Position numbers and translations under genes: made by a program. This document shows, piece after piece, positions 17,500 to 25,175 of a DNA stretch of 64,000 nt; position 1 is the stretch's first letter; each line of letters begins with the position of its first letter. A model generated the notes under the pieces. That model saw only the letters and a list, made by a program, of their open reading frames with translations, was not told the DNA's origin and searched no databases. Origin of the DNA: 34-65-8 sp963529855 (lineage in GTDB: Bacteria > Pseudomonadota > Alphaproteobacteria > Sphingomonadales > Sphingomonadaceae). The stretch lies in contig CAURZK010000001.1 in the NCBI GenBank assembly GCA_963529855.1, positions 617,602 to 681,601 on the forward strand, written 5' to 3'.

Positions 17500-17833
17500 C
17501 TTTGTTACCCTGTTGCGACGTAAATGGATCGGCGATCCGCGCATGCGCACGCAGATCGATGGTGAGATTGCGATAGCGCTGGGCCCCGGCCGGCGCGGAT
17601 CGTTGGACTTTGACAGGTGGCGCCTCACCCGGCTCGACCTGAACGGCGATGCGCGCGTCTCCGCTTTGCCGGACAGCGACTTCGCGCATCCGGACCCTGG
17701 CGTTCAATTCGATGTCCGGCTGCGGCGCTGGCGCCTGGGCCGATACCAGTTGCAGAATTGCGAGGGCCAGCGACATGCATGCCCAACGGCACAACCCCTT
17801 GGCAGTTCCGACTTTTTCACCGGCACTTACCAA
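17480..17833 (-). CDS. Small secreted protein, upstream partner of the 16816-17499 gene
   Basis: 117 residues if translation starts at the TTG at 17833; an in-frame TTG (17794) or ATG (17776) are alternatives. Residues 1-34 look like a signal peptide with basic residues before 'MSLALAILQLVSAQA'. The remainder is acidic/basic mixed with 'IELNARVRMREVAV' and 'NLTIDLRAHARI', similar in style to the mature part of the next gene. Function unknown. Coding status is supported by the signal peptide and the overlap with the downstream secreted protein. Confidence 0.55.
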   Translation of the reverse strand: MVSAGEKVGTAKGLCRWACMSLALAILQLVSAQAPAPQPDIELNARVRMREVAVRQSGDARIAVQVEPGEAPPVKVQRSAPAGAQRYRNLTIDLRAHARIADPFTSQQGNKDEDTPP

Positions 17834-17859
17834 TACACGCTTTTAGGTTGAACTTACCC

Positions 17860-18699
17860 CTACCCCAACCGATCCGCATGCCACTTCACATGCTCTGCCA
17901 TGAACGTTGATATGAAGTGGTACGAGTGGTCGTAGCCCGCTTGCAGCCGGATCGTCGCATCCATGCCAGCCGACTGGCAGGTTTCCGCCAACCGATGAGT
18001 GCGCAGTTGCTCGACCAGGAACTGGTCGGCGGTGCCCTGATCGACCAGCACCTGCGGATGGCTAGCGCCATCCTCAATCAGGGCGCAGGCGTCGTATTCG
18101 CGCCATGACTGGCGGTCTTCGCCCAGATACCTGCCCAGCGCCTTTTCGCCCCATGGCACCTCGCTCGACGCGACGATCGGGCTGAAGGCGCTGATCGAGC
18201 GGAAACGGTCCGGATTGCGCAAGCCGATCGTCAGCGCGCCATGCCCGCCCATGCTGTGGCCGGTGATGCCCTGCCGCGCCATGTCGGCCATCGGGAAGTT
18301 TGCAGCAATGACCTCGGGCAGTTCGCGTTCGATGTAGCTGCGCATCCGGTAATGCCTGGCCCATGGGTCCTGCGTCGCATCGACGTAAAACCCCGCGCCC
18401 TTGCCGAAGTCGTAAGCGTCATCATCGGGCACGTCGTCACCGCGCGGGCTGGTGTCGGGGGCGACGAAGATCACGCCGTGTTCGGCGCATGCTGCGCGGT
18501 ATTCGCCCTTATCAGTCACGTTGGCGTGGGTGCAGGTTAGGCCCGAGAGATACCACAGCACCGGCAGCTTCGCCCCCGGCGCGTGGGGCGGGACATAGAC
18601 CGCGAAAGTCATCGCGGTGCCGGTTTCGCTCGACTGGTGGGTGTAGACGCCCTGCGTGCCGCCGTGGGCGCGGTTCTGGCTGACGGTTTCAATGGTCAT
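17860..18699 (-). CDS. fghA: S-formylglutathione hydrolase
   Basis: 279 residues, esterase D family: 'PVLWYLSGLTCTHANV', 'APDTSPRGDDVPDD', nucleophile elbow 'ITGHSMGGHGAL' (Ser 149) and the His in 'GYDHSYHFISTF'. It hydrolyses S-formylglutathione to formate and glutathione in formaldehyde detoxification. The partner glutathione-dependent formaldehyde dehydrogenase is not next to it. An aldehyde dehydrogenase and a glyoxalase-like gene follow on the same strand. Confidence 0.95.
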   Translation of the reverse strand: MTIETVSQNRAHGGTQGVYTHQSSETGTAMTFAVYVPPHAPGAKLPVLWYLSGLTCTHANVTDKGEYRAACAEHGVIFVAPDTSPRGDDVPDDDAYDFGKGAGFYVDATQDPWARHYRMRSYIERELPEVIAANFPMADMARQGITGHSMGGHGALTIGLRNPDRFRSISAFSPIVASSEVPWGEKALGRYLGEDRQSWREYDACALIEDGASHPQVLVDQGTADQFLVEQLRTHRLAETCQSAGMDATIRLQAGYDHSYHFISTFMAEHVKWHADRLG

Positions 18700-18738
18700 G
18701 GCCGCTCCCTAACCGTTCCGCGCCGTTCCGGCCATATC

Positions 18739-18767
18739 CGTCACCCCGGATCAGGTCCGGGGTGACG
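18739..18767. repeat. 12-bp-stem palindromic intergenic repeat
   Basis: CGTCACCCCGGA (18739-18750) pairs exactly with TCCGGGGTGACG (18756-18767) around the loop TCAGG. It resembles a dispersed palindromic repeat seen between genes in many alphaproteobacteria. It lies between two minus-strand genes and may also help terminate transcription of the VOC gene. I saw no second copy in this window. Confidence 0.65.
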
Positions 18768-18803
18768 AAGCGATAAAGAGCGACGGCGACAGCAAGTCGG
18801 CGC

Positions 18804-19184
18804 TTACGCTTCCATGCGGTTCAGGGCGCACAGCTTGTTGCCGTCGGGATCGCGCAGGTAAGCCAGGTACATCTTCATGCCACCGCCTTCGCGCACCCCC
18901 GGCGGATCCTCGATCGCCGTGCCGCCATGGGCGATACCAGCCGCGTGCCAGGCATCGGCCTGTTCCGGCGTCATCGCGAAGCCGACCGTGCAGCCATTGC
19001 CCGCAGTCGCCGCCTGGCCATCGATCGGCTTGGTCACCATGAAAACGCCGCCGTTGTGGACGTACATCAGCCGCCCCTTGGGATCGACGATCGCCTCGCG
19101 TCCGCCCATCGCCTTGAACGTGGCGTCATAGAACTTCTTCGACCGGTCGAGGTCGTTCGACCCGACCATCATGTGGCTATACAT
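18804..19184 (-). CDS. VOC-superfamily (glyoxalase/bleomycin-resistance-like) protein
   Basis: 126 residues. 'YSHMMVGSNDLDRSKKFYD' at the N-terminus and 'AYLRDPDGNKLCALNR' at the C-terminus are typical of the paired beta-alpha-beta VOC fold with a metal site built from His and Glu-type residues. Small members bind or isomerise glutathione adducts or other small molecules; the substrate is not readable. It sits between fghA and an aldehyde dehydrogenase, which fits aldehyde detoxification. Confidence 0.85.
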   Translation of the reverse strand: MYSHMMVGSNDLDRSKKFYDATFKAMGGREAIVDPKGRLMYVHNGGVFMVTKPIDGQAATAGNGCTVGFAMTPEQADAWHAAGIAHGGTAIEDPPGVREGGGMKMYLAYLRDPDGNKLCALNRMEA

Positions 19185-19250
19185 GGCTGCTCTCCCTTGC
19201 CAGTTTCAATATGCTACCTGTCGCGGCGCCCACGAGAGGTCAAGCGTGCA

Positions 19251-20684
19251 TCACGCCCCTTCGTGGACCGTCTTGGCGACCATGCAGGCCATTACGCCTT
19301 CCATGCCGTCCTCGTGCCCGTGGCCTGACCACTTGACCCCGCCGAACGGCGCGTCGACTGCGCTGACCGAGGGGTGGTTGATCGCCAGCATTCCTGCCTC
19401 GATCTCCTGCGCCAGCCGGGTGCGTCGGGCAGGATCGCTGGTCCAGGCATAGGCTGCGAGGCCATAGGGAGTGCGGTTCGCCTCCCCGATCATCGCCTCC
19501 TCCCCGGCATAGCGATTGACGATCGCGACCGGGCCGAACGGCTCGTCCTGCATGATCTTGGCGCTGGTCGGAACTTCGGCCAGCACCGTGGGCGCGTGGA
19601 AGAAACCGCGATTGCCGATCCGCTCGCCGCCGGCGGGGCAGTCGGCGCCGGCTTCGCGCGCGTCGGCCACCATGCGCTCGATCTGATCGGGCCCGCGCGG
19701 GCTGGCCATCGGACCCATCTTGGTAGCCGGGTCCATGCCATTGCCGACCGTGATCGCCTTGACCCGCTCGACCATGCCGTCGCGGAAGCGTTCGTAAACC
19801 GGCTCTTCCACCAGGAAGCGCGTCGGGCTGGCGCAGACTTGCCCGGCATTGCGGAAAGCGTTGGGGACCATGACGTCGAGCGCGCGGTCGATATCCGCGT
19901 CGGCAAAGACCAGGATCGGCGCGTGGCCGCCCAGCTCCATCGTGGTGCGCTTCAGATCGTCGGCGGCGAGCTTGGCCAGGTGCTTGCCCACCGCGGTCGA
20001 TCCGGTGAACGACAGCTTGCGGATCACCGGCGAGCCGAGGAGGTGGCGGCTTACCTGGTCCGGCACGCCGAATACGCACTGCACCACTTCGGCGGGGCAG
20101 CCCGCGTCGAGCAGCGCCTGCACTATCGCAAGGCCCGTGGCGGGGGTTTCTTCCGATGGCTTCACGATCACCGAACAGCCCGCCGCGACCGGCCCGCCGA
20201 CCTTTCGCGCGACGTTGATCGCAGGGAAGTTCCAAGGCGCGAAGGCGGCGATGGGGCCGACCGGATCGTAACGCACCTCAGCCCGCTGCCCCGCCGGGCG
20301 CACCAGCGTGCGGCCGTAACTGCGCTTGCACTCGCCTGCGTAGAATTCGAACAATGCGGCGGAATAGGCGACCTCGCCCTTGGCCTCGGCCAGCGGCTTG
20401 CCCTGTTCGCGGGTCAGCATTGCTGCAATCGCATCAGCACGTTCGCGCAGCAGGCGCGCAGCACCGTTGAGCACTGCGGCGCGTTTTTCCGGCGCGGCTT
20501 TGCGCCATTCGTGAAAGCCCTTATCCGCGCTGGCCAGCGCTTCGTCCAGATCGGCGGCATTGGCCATCGGCAGCGCGGCGATCGTGTCGCCGGTGGCGGG
20601 GTCGAGCACGTCGGCAAGCTCGCGCCCCTCGCCCGCGCGCTTGGCACCGCCGATCAGGAGATGGAGCTGGGGATAGTCGGTCAT
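19251..20684 (-). CDS. NAD(P)-dependent aldehyde dehydrogenase (succinate-semialdehyde dehydrogenase-like)
   Basis: 477 residues, full-length ALDH. 'FAPWNFPAINVARKVGG', 'VIVKPSEETP', 'LSFTGSTAVGKHL', general-base Glu in 'TTMELGGHAPILVF' and nucleophile Cys in 'NAGQVCASPTRF'. It oxidises an aldehyde to the acid; overall similarity is to GabD-type enzymes, but substrate assignment is tentative. It precedes the VOC and fghA genes on the same strand with short gaps. Confidence 0.9.
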   Translation of the reverse strand: MTDYPQLHLLIGGAKRAGEGRELADVLDPATGDTIAALPMANAADLDEALASADKGFHEWRKAAPEKRAAVLNGAARLLRERADAIAAMLTREQGKPLAEAKGEVAYSAALFEFYAGECKRSYGRTLVRPAGQRAEVRYDPVGPIAAFAPWNFPAINVARKVGGPVAAGCSVIVKPSEETPATGLAIVQALLDAGCPAEVVQCVFGVPDQVSRHLLGSPVIRKLSFTGSTAVGKHLAKLAADDLKRTTMELGGHAPILVFADADIDRALDVMVPNAFRNAGQVCASPTRFLVEEPVYERFRDGMVERVKAITVGNGMDPATKMGPMASPRGPDQIERMVADAREAGADCPAGGERIGNRGFFHAPTVLAEVPTSAKIMQDEPFGPVAIVNRYAGEEAMIGEANRTPYGLAAYAWTSDPARRTRLAQEIEAGMLAINHPSVSAVDAPFGGVKWSGHGHEDGMEGVMACMVAKTVHEGA

Positions 20685-20772
20685 GCTGGTCGATCCTTTT
20701 CGCTGCGGTGGCGGCGCATAACAGGGTTTTTGCGCAGGTGCATGTTCATGTTCGCCGCGCTACGACGGAGCG

Positions 20773-21135
20773 ATGAAATTCGCCCCATCCCTCGCCCTGT
20801 TCACCGCGCTCTCCGCGATCGCGCCCGTCGCCGCCCAAGACGCGCCTCCGCTCACTATCGAGCAGCGCACCGGCCTGCGCTGCGCCGCAGCCTTCGCGAT
20901 AACCGCGAAAGCTCAGGCGCGCGGTGACGCGGAAGCCCAGTCGCTTCCTCCGCTCGGCACGCGCGGGCGCGAATTTTTCGTCCGCTTTTCCGCACAGCTC
21001 ATGGATGATACCGGGATGACGCGCGACGCGGTGGCCGCACTCCTGACGGCTGAGGCCCAGGCGCTGGGGGAAACCGGCGCGGTGAAGCAGGTCATGCCCG
21101 CTTGCCTCATGCTGCTGGACGCATCGGGCATGTGA
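20773..21135 (+). CDS. Small secreted protein of unknown function
   Basis: 120 residues with a signal peptide ('MKFAPSLALFTALSAIAPVAAQ'). The mature part is about 98 residues, alpha-helical in character, with two cysteines ('LRCAAAFAI' and 'MPACLMLLD') that could pair in the periplasm. No family recognised. It diverges from the aldehyde dehydrogenase and precedes another small secreted protein. Confidence 0.75.
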   Translation: MKFAPSLALFTALSAIAPVAAQDAPPLTIEQRTGLRCAAAFAITAKAQARGDAEAQSLPPLGTRGREFFVRFSAQLMDDTGMTRDAVAALLTAEAQALGETGAVKQVMPACLMLLDASGM

Positions 21136-21212
21136 ATACTTCGTTCAGGCTGGGTTCGGATCGCCGGAGCCACAAGTCTGCCCTGAATGTAGATATTTGC
21201 TGGGAGTCGCCA

Positions 21213-21632
21213 ATGCGCCGTCTCGCTCTTGTTGCTGCCGTTATTGCAGTTACCGCCCCCGTACCCGCCTTGGCCGCGAACGATCCGGAACATCCGCGTC
21301 TGGCGGAAAGGCTGGACGATCCGCTGATCCAGGACACGGTGGCCAGTTCGATCGCGATCATGGGCCGGGTGTTGATGGACCTCAATGTCGCGCCGATGAT
21401 GCGCGCGATGGCTCAGGCACGCGGAGACAATCCCGATTATGTCGATCCCGATACCACGGTGGGCGACATCGCAGGTCCTGATGCGCGCTATGCGCCCGAG
21501 GAAATGGCCCAGCGCGTGCCCGAGGTGATGGGATCCATGGCAGGCATGGCCGAAGGGATGGAGGCGATGGTCCCGGCCCTGCGCGACATGGCCGAACAGG
21601 TCCGTCGTTCCATCCCGACGCGCGACTACTGA
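21213..21632 (+). CDS. Small secreted protein rich in methionine
   Basis: 139 residues from the ATG at 21213, with signal peptide 'MRRLALVAAVIAVTAPVPALA'. The mature part includes 'LIQDTVASSIAIMGRVLMD' and a Met-rich tail ('MGSMAGMAEGMEAMVPALRD'), so it is probably helical and periplasmic. Function unknown. An open frame extends upstream to 21102, but only the internal ATG gives a signal peptide. Met-rich segments occur in some copper-binding proteins; that is only a suggestion. Confidence 0.75.
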   Translation: MRRLALVAAVIAVTAPVPALAANDPEHPRLAERLDDPLIQDTVASSIAIMGRVLMDLNVAPMMRAMAQARGDNPDYVDPDTTVGDIAGPDARYAPEEMAQRVPEVMGSMAGMAEGMEAMVPALRDMAEQVRRSIPTRDY

Positions 21633-21642
21633 CGCTTCCCGG

Positions 21643-21655
21643 GTGAAAATTTCAC
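21643..21655. promoter_or_regulatory. 13-bp palindrome upstream of fzlA
   Basis: GTGAAA-A-TTTCAC, a near-perfect dyad 57 bases before the fzlA ATG and 11 bases after the preceding stop. Size and position suit an operator for a dimeric regulator. No regulator identified. Confidence 0.3.
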
Positions 21656-21711
21656 TTGCCCGCCAGCACACGCTGGACCGGGCGGGATGCATAATGCATT
21701 GATCAGGCGCG

Positions 21712-22383
21712 ATGTGGCGCCTTTATCAATTTCCTCTCTGCCCTTTCAGCCGCAAGGTGCGCCTGCTCCTGAGCGAGAAGGGTGTCGCCTATGACCTGTG
21801 GCGCGCCAGCCCCTGGGAAGCCGATGACGAGTTCTGGGCGCTGAACCACGCCGGTCGCACTCCAATCCTGCACGAGCCGGAACGCGGCATGACCTTGTGC
21901 GACAGTCGGGCAATCTGCGAATATTTCGAAGAAACGGTCGAACGCGCGCCAATGATCGGCGGCACGGCGGCGACACGCGCTGAAATCCGCCGCCTGGTCG
22001 CACTGTTCGACGAAAACTTCTTCGGCGATGTGACCATGCCCTTGCTGCACGAGAAGATGAAGAAGCGGATCGTCATGCGCCAGCCGCCCAGCGGCGGCAT
22101 CCTGCGCGAGGCGATGAAGCTGGCCCATTCACACCTCGACTACATCGACTGGTTGCGCGACCACCGGCCATGGCTGGCGGGCGCGCAGATGAGCCTGGCG
22201 GATCTCGCCGCCGCAGCGCAGATCTCGGTCGCAGATTATCTCGGCGGGATCGACTGGGCAGGCCACGAACAGGCGCACGACTGGTATCTGACCCTGAAAT
22301 GCCGCCCCAGCTTCCGCCCGCTGCTGTCGGAACGCATGGAAGTGATCCAGCCGCCCAAGCACTACGCCGACACCGACTGTTGA
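21712..22383 (+). CDS. fzlA: FtsZ-binding protein FzlA (glutathione S-transferase fold)
   Basis: 223 residues: an N-terminal thioredoxin-like GST domain ('LCPFSRKVRLLLSEKG', 'CDSRAICEYFEE') and a helical C-terminal domain ('WLAGAQMSLADLAAAAQISVADYLG'). The conserved tail 'RPSFRPLLSERMEVI' ending 'HYADTDC' matches the C-terminus of alphaproteobacterial FzlA, which binds FtsZ filaments and is needed for constriction in Caulobacter, rather than a catalytic GST. A generic GST is the alternative. The lineage's ftsEX lies about 10 kb away. Confidence 0.78.
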   Translation: MWRLYQFPLCPFSRKVRLLLSEKGVAYDLWRASPWEADDEFWALNHAGRTPILHEPERGMTLCDSRAICEYFEETVERAPMIGGTAATRAEIRRLVALFDENFFGDVTMPLLHEKMKKRIVMRQPPSGGILREAMKLAHSHLDYIDWLRDHRPWLAGAQMSLADLAAAAQISVADYLGGIDWAGHEQAHDWYLTLKCRPSFRPLLSERMEVIQPPKHYADTDC

Positions 22384-22429
22384 GCCGGGGTCCGGTGGGC
22401 CCCATATCGGCGGCCGAAGGAGAACCCGC

Positions 22430-22834
22430 ATGTCCGATGCCAAGACCGTGACCGAGGCCGAATGGCGCGAGCGGCTGACGCCTGAACAGTATCATATCCT
22501 TCGCGAAAAAGGCACCGAGCGCGCCTTCACCGGCAAATACGACAAACTCTATGACGAAGGTGAATATTACTGCGCGGCGTGCGGCACCAAGCTGTTCGAA
22601 AGCGACGCGAAGTACAACAGCGGGTGCGGCTGGCCTGCCTTTACCCGTCCCGCAGATAGCGACGCTGTGGACGAACATCGCGACACGTCGCACGGCATGA
22701 TCCGTACCGAAGTAACCTGCGCCAACTGCGGCGGGCATCTGGGCCACGTGTTTCCCGACGGCCCGCGCGAGGCGGGCGGCCTGCGGTATTGCATCAACAG
22801 CGCCGCGATTGCCTTCGAACCGGAGGACAAGTAG
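22430..22834 (+). CDS. msrB: Peptide-methionine (R)-S-oxide reductase MsrB
   Basis: 134 residues with all hallmarks: zinc cysteines in 'CAACG' and 'CANCGGHLGHVF', 'GCGWPAF', and catalytic Cys 121 in 'LRYCINSAAI'. It repairs methionine-R-sulfoxide in proteins using thioredoxin. ATG preceded by 'gaaggag' as ribosome-binding site. MsrA is encoded separately at 36052-36597. Confidence 0.97.
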   Translation: MSDAKTVTEAEWRERLTPEQYHILREKGTERAFTGKYDKLYDEGEYYCAACGTKLFESDAKYNSGCGWPAFTRPADSDAVDEHRDTSHGMIRTEVTCANCGGHLGHVFPDGPREAGGLRYCINSAAIAFEPEDK

Positions 22835-22890
22835 GGCACGGGCCGTTCACGGCGCGTTACAAGTGCCCTATGCACTGGCGATGGTGAGGG

Positions 22891-25113
22891 ATGCGTCGCC
22901 CGGGCCGGCGCACTACGATTGCAGGATGGATGGCTGAACGCGGGAGCAGGCGGCAAGCCGCATCACGACAGAGGCACAAGCAGCAGCCCGAGCGCCAGCT
23001 GACCGGCTGGCGCCTGTGGCTGCGTCGCTCCTTCATCTGGGGCGGCGCGCTGGCTCTGCTCGGGTTCGTGTTCCTGGCACTGGCGGTGCTGTTCGCCGCC
23101 CGGTCGCTGCCGAGTTACGAAGGGCTCAAGGCTTCGCAGACGGGGCAGACCATCGTCGTGCGCGCGCGGGACGGGACGGAGATCGTCGAACTCGGGCCAA
23201 GCTACGGCGAATGGCTGCCCTCGAGCGAAATTCCCGAAGTGATGAAGGACGCGATGATTGCGGTCGAAGACCGGCGGTATTATTCGCATCCCGGCGTCGA
23301 TCCTTATGGTCTGGCGCGTGCGATCTATGTCTGGATCACCGGCGATGCACGGCTGGGCGCAACGTCCACGATCACCCAGCAACTTGCGCGCAACATCTTC
23401 CTCAATTCCAACCGCTCGCTCGACCGCAAGCTGCGCGAGGCAGTGCTGGCACTGGCGCTCGAATGGAAATTTTCCAAGGAACAGATCCTCGAGCTTTACC
23501 TCAACAAGGTCTATTTCGGCGGCGGCGCCTACGGCATCGACAGCGCCAGCCGCCGCTTCTTCAGCCATCCCGCGACAGAGCTGAGCACGGCCGAAGCCGC
23601 GATCATCGCAGGGCTGGTCAAGGCGCCCAGTCGCTATTCTCCCACCGCCGATGTCGATGCAGCCGTCGACCGGGCGCAGGTCGTGCTGCGGCTGATGAAG
23701 GAACAGGGCCGCATCCCCGCCGACGCTACGGTCGATCCATCGGCGGTGAAACTGAAAGAGGAAGTCGGGCAGAATTCAGCCCGCTATTTCACCGACTGGG
23801 CGCTGCCGCAGCTGGAGTTGCTGCTGCCAGAAACATTCGAACCGATCGAGGTCTGGACAACCCTGGATGTGGGCATGCAGCGCGCCGCAACCGCCGCCAT
23901 TCAGGCCAACACCCCTGATGGGGCGCAGGGCGCATTGGTTAGCCTCGACCGGGACGGGGCAGTGCTGGCGCTTGTCGGCGGCACCGATTACGTCGAAACC
24001 AATTACAACCGCGCCACCGACGCGATGCGGCAGCCCGGTTCGGCATGGAAGCTGTTCGTCTATCTCGCCGCGCTGGAGGCAGGCTACACACCCGAGGATA
24101 CCGTGGTCGACACACCGGTGACGATCGACGGGTGGACGCCGCGCAACTCGTCCGGCGGCAATGCCGGCGAAACCAACCTTCGCACCGCCTTCGCCTATTC
24201 GATCAACACCGTCGCGGCGCAACTGGGCAACGAGGTCGGGTTCGGCTCCGTTGCATCGATGGCGCGGCGGTTCGGGATCACGACCCCGATTTCGACCTTC
24301 CCAGCGATGGTGCTCGGCTCCTCCGAAGTTCGCCTGATCGACATGACCCGTGCCTTCGCCGCCGTTTCGGCCAAGGGCATGGCGGTGGAGCCCTACGGCA
24401 TCCTCAAGGTTACGACGGCAGGCGGCGAGACGATCTATCGCCACGAGAAGGCGCGGGAGGTGAAACTGGTGCCCGACTATGTCGCTGCCGGGATGACTGA
24501 CCTGCTCCAGGCCGCGGTCAACACGGGCACGGGGCGCGCGGCGCAGATCGGCCGCCCGGTTGCGGGCAAGACCGGGACGACCAGTTCCAACAAGGATGGC
24601 TATTTCGTCGGCTTTTCCAGCGGCATCACCACAGGCGTCTGGATGGGTCGCGACGACAACCGGGCGGTCAGCGGGCTTCAGGGCGGGCGGGCCCCCGCGC
24701 AAGCCTTTGCCGCCTATATGCGTTATGCAGTGCGCAGCCGGCCCGTCGAACAGTTCGATACCGACCTGAAGCTGCCTGACTGGCAGCTGGAGCCAGACGA
24801 CGAGTATTATTACGGCGAGCCGGGCGACTATTACTACATCGACGAGCAGGGCAACCTGATCGAACCCGGCAGCCCCGGGGGCGAGCCCGAGGAGCCCGAC
24901 TTCCCGGTCGAGGGCGAAATGGGTCTGCCGCCCGACCGCCGCCGCCCACAGGCCGATGACCCCGGCCAGGCGGCGAGCGATGACTTCCTCAACCGCGCCA
25001 CCGGGCGCCAACCCCAGGGCGACCCGCGCCAGCAGCAACCGCAGGGCCCGCCGCCCCGCCGCGCGCCGATGCCCCAGCCGGCCCAACCTGCCCCCTTCCC
25101 CGACGGCAACTGA
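22891..25113 (+). CDS. Bifunctional penicillin-binding protein, PBP1a family
   Basis: 740 residues. Cytoplasmic basic tail, one TM helix (about 44-68), GT51 glycosyltransferase domain with catalytic Glu 126 in 'VEDRRYYSHPGVD', then a transpeptidase domain with nucleophile Ser 384 ('PGSAWK'), an 'SIN' motif and 'KTGTT' (Lys 560). The C-terminal tail of about 110 residues is acidic then Pro/Gln/Arg-rich ('DDEYYYGEPGDYYYID') and probably disordered in the periplasm. It polymerises and cross-links peptidoglycan. An alternative start ATG lies at 22930. The gene ends at a shared terminator with the convergent protease gene. Confidence 0.93.
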   Translation: MRRPGRRTTIAGWMAERGSRRQAASRQRHKQQPERQLTGWRLWLRRSFIWGGALALLGFVFLALAVLFAARSLPSYEGLKASQTGQTIVVRARDGTEIVELGPSYGEWLPSSEIPEVMKDAMIAVEDRRYYSHPGVDPYGLARAIYVWITGDARLGATSTITQQLARNIFLNSNRSLDRKLREAVLALALEWKFSKEQILELYLNKVYFGGGAYGIDSASRRFFSHPATELSTAEAAIIAGLVKAPSRYSPTADVDAAVDRAQVVLRLMKEQGRIPADATVDPSAVKLKEEVGQNSARYFTDWALPQLELLLPETFEPIEVWTTLDVGMQRAATAAIQANTPDGAQGALVSLDRDGAVLALVGGTDYVETNYNRATDAMRQPGSAWKLFVYLAALEAGYTPEDTVVDTPVTIDGWTPRNSSGGNAGETNLRTAFAYSINTVAAQLGNEVGFGSVASMARRFGITTPISTFPAMVLGSSEVRLIDMTRAFAAVSAKGMAVEPYGILKVTTAGGETIYRHEKAREVKLVPDYVAAGMTDLLQAAVNTGTGRAAQIGRPVAGKTGTTSSNKDGYFVGFSSGITTGVWMGRDDNRAVSGLQGGRAPAQAFAAYMRYAVRSRPVEQFDTDLKLPDWQLEPDDEYYYGEPGDYYYIDEQGNLIEPGSPGGEPEEPDFPVEGEMGLPPDRRRPQADDPGQAASDDFLNRATGRQPQGDPRQQQPQGPPPRRAPMPQPAQPAPFPDGN

Positions 25114-25126
25114 CACGCACGAAAAA

Positions 25127-25149
25127 GGCCCGCGAGAAACTCGCGGGCC
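25127..25149 (-). terminator. Rho-independent terminator for the DegP-type protease gene
   Basis: GGCCCGCGAG (25127-25136) and CTCGCGGGCC (25140-25149) form a perfect 10-bp stem with an AAA loop. The plus-strand A-run at 25122-25126 becomes a U-run on the minus-strand transcript, so it is a canonical terminator for the minus-strand gene. It may also stop transcription from the PBP gene. Confidence 0.85.
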
Positions 25150-25175
25150 TCAATCGTTTACCGGACAGTGTTTCT

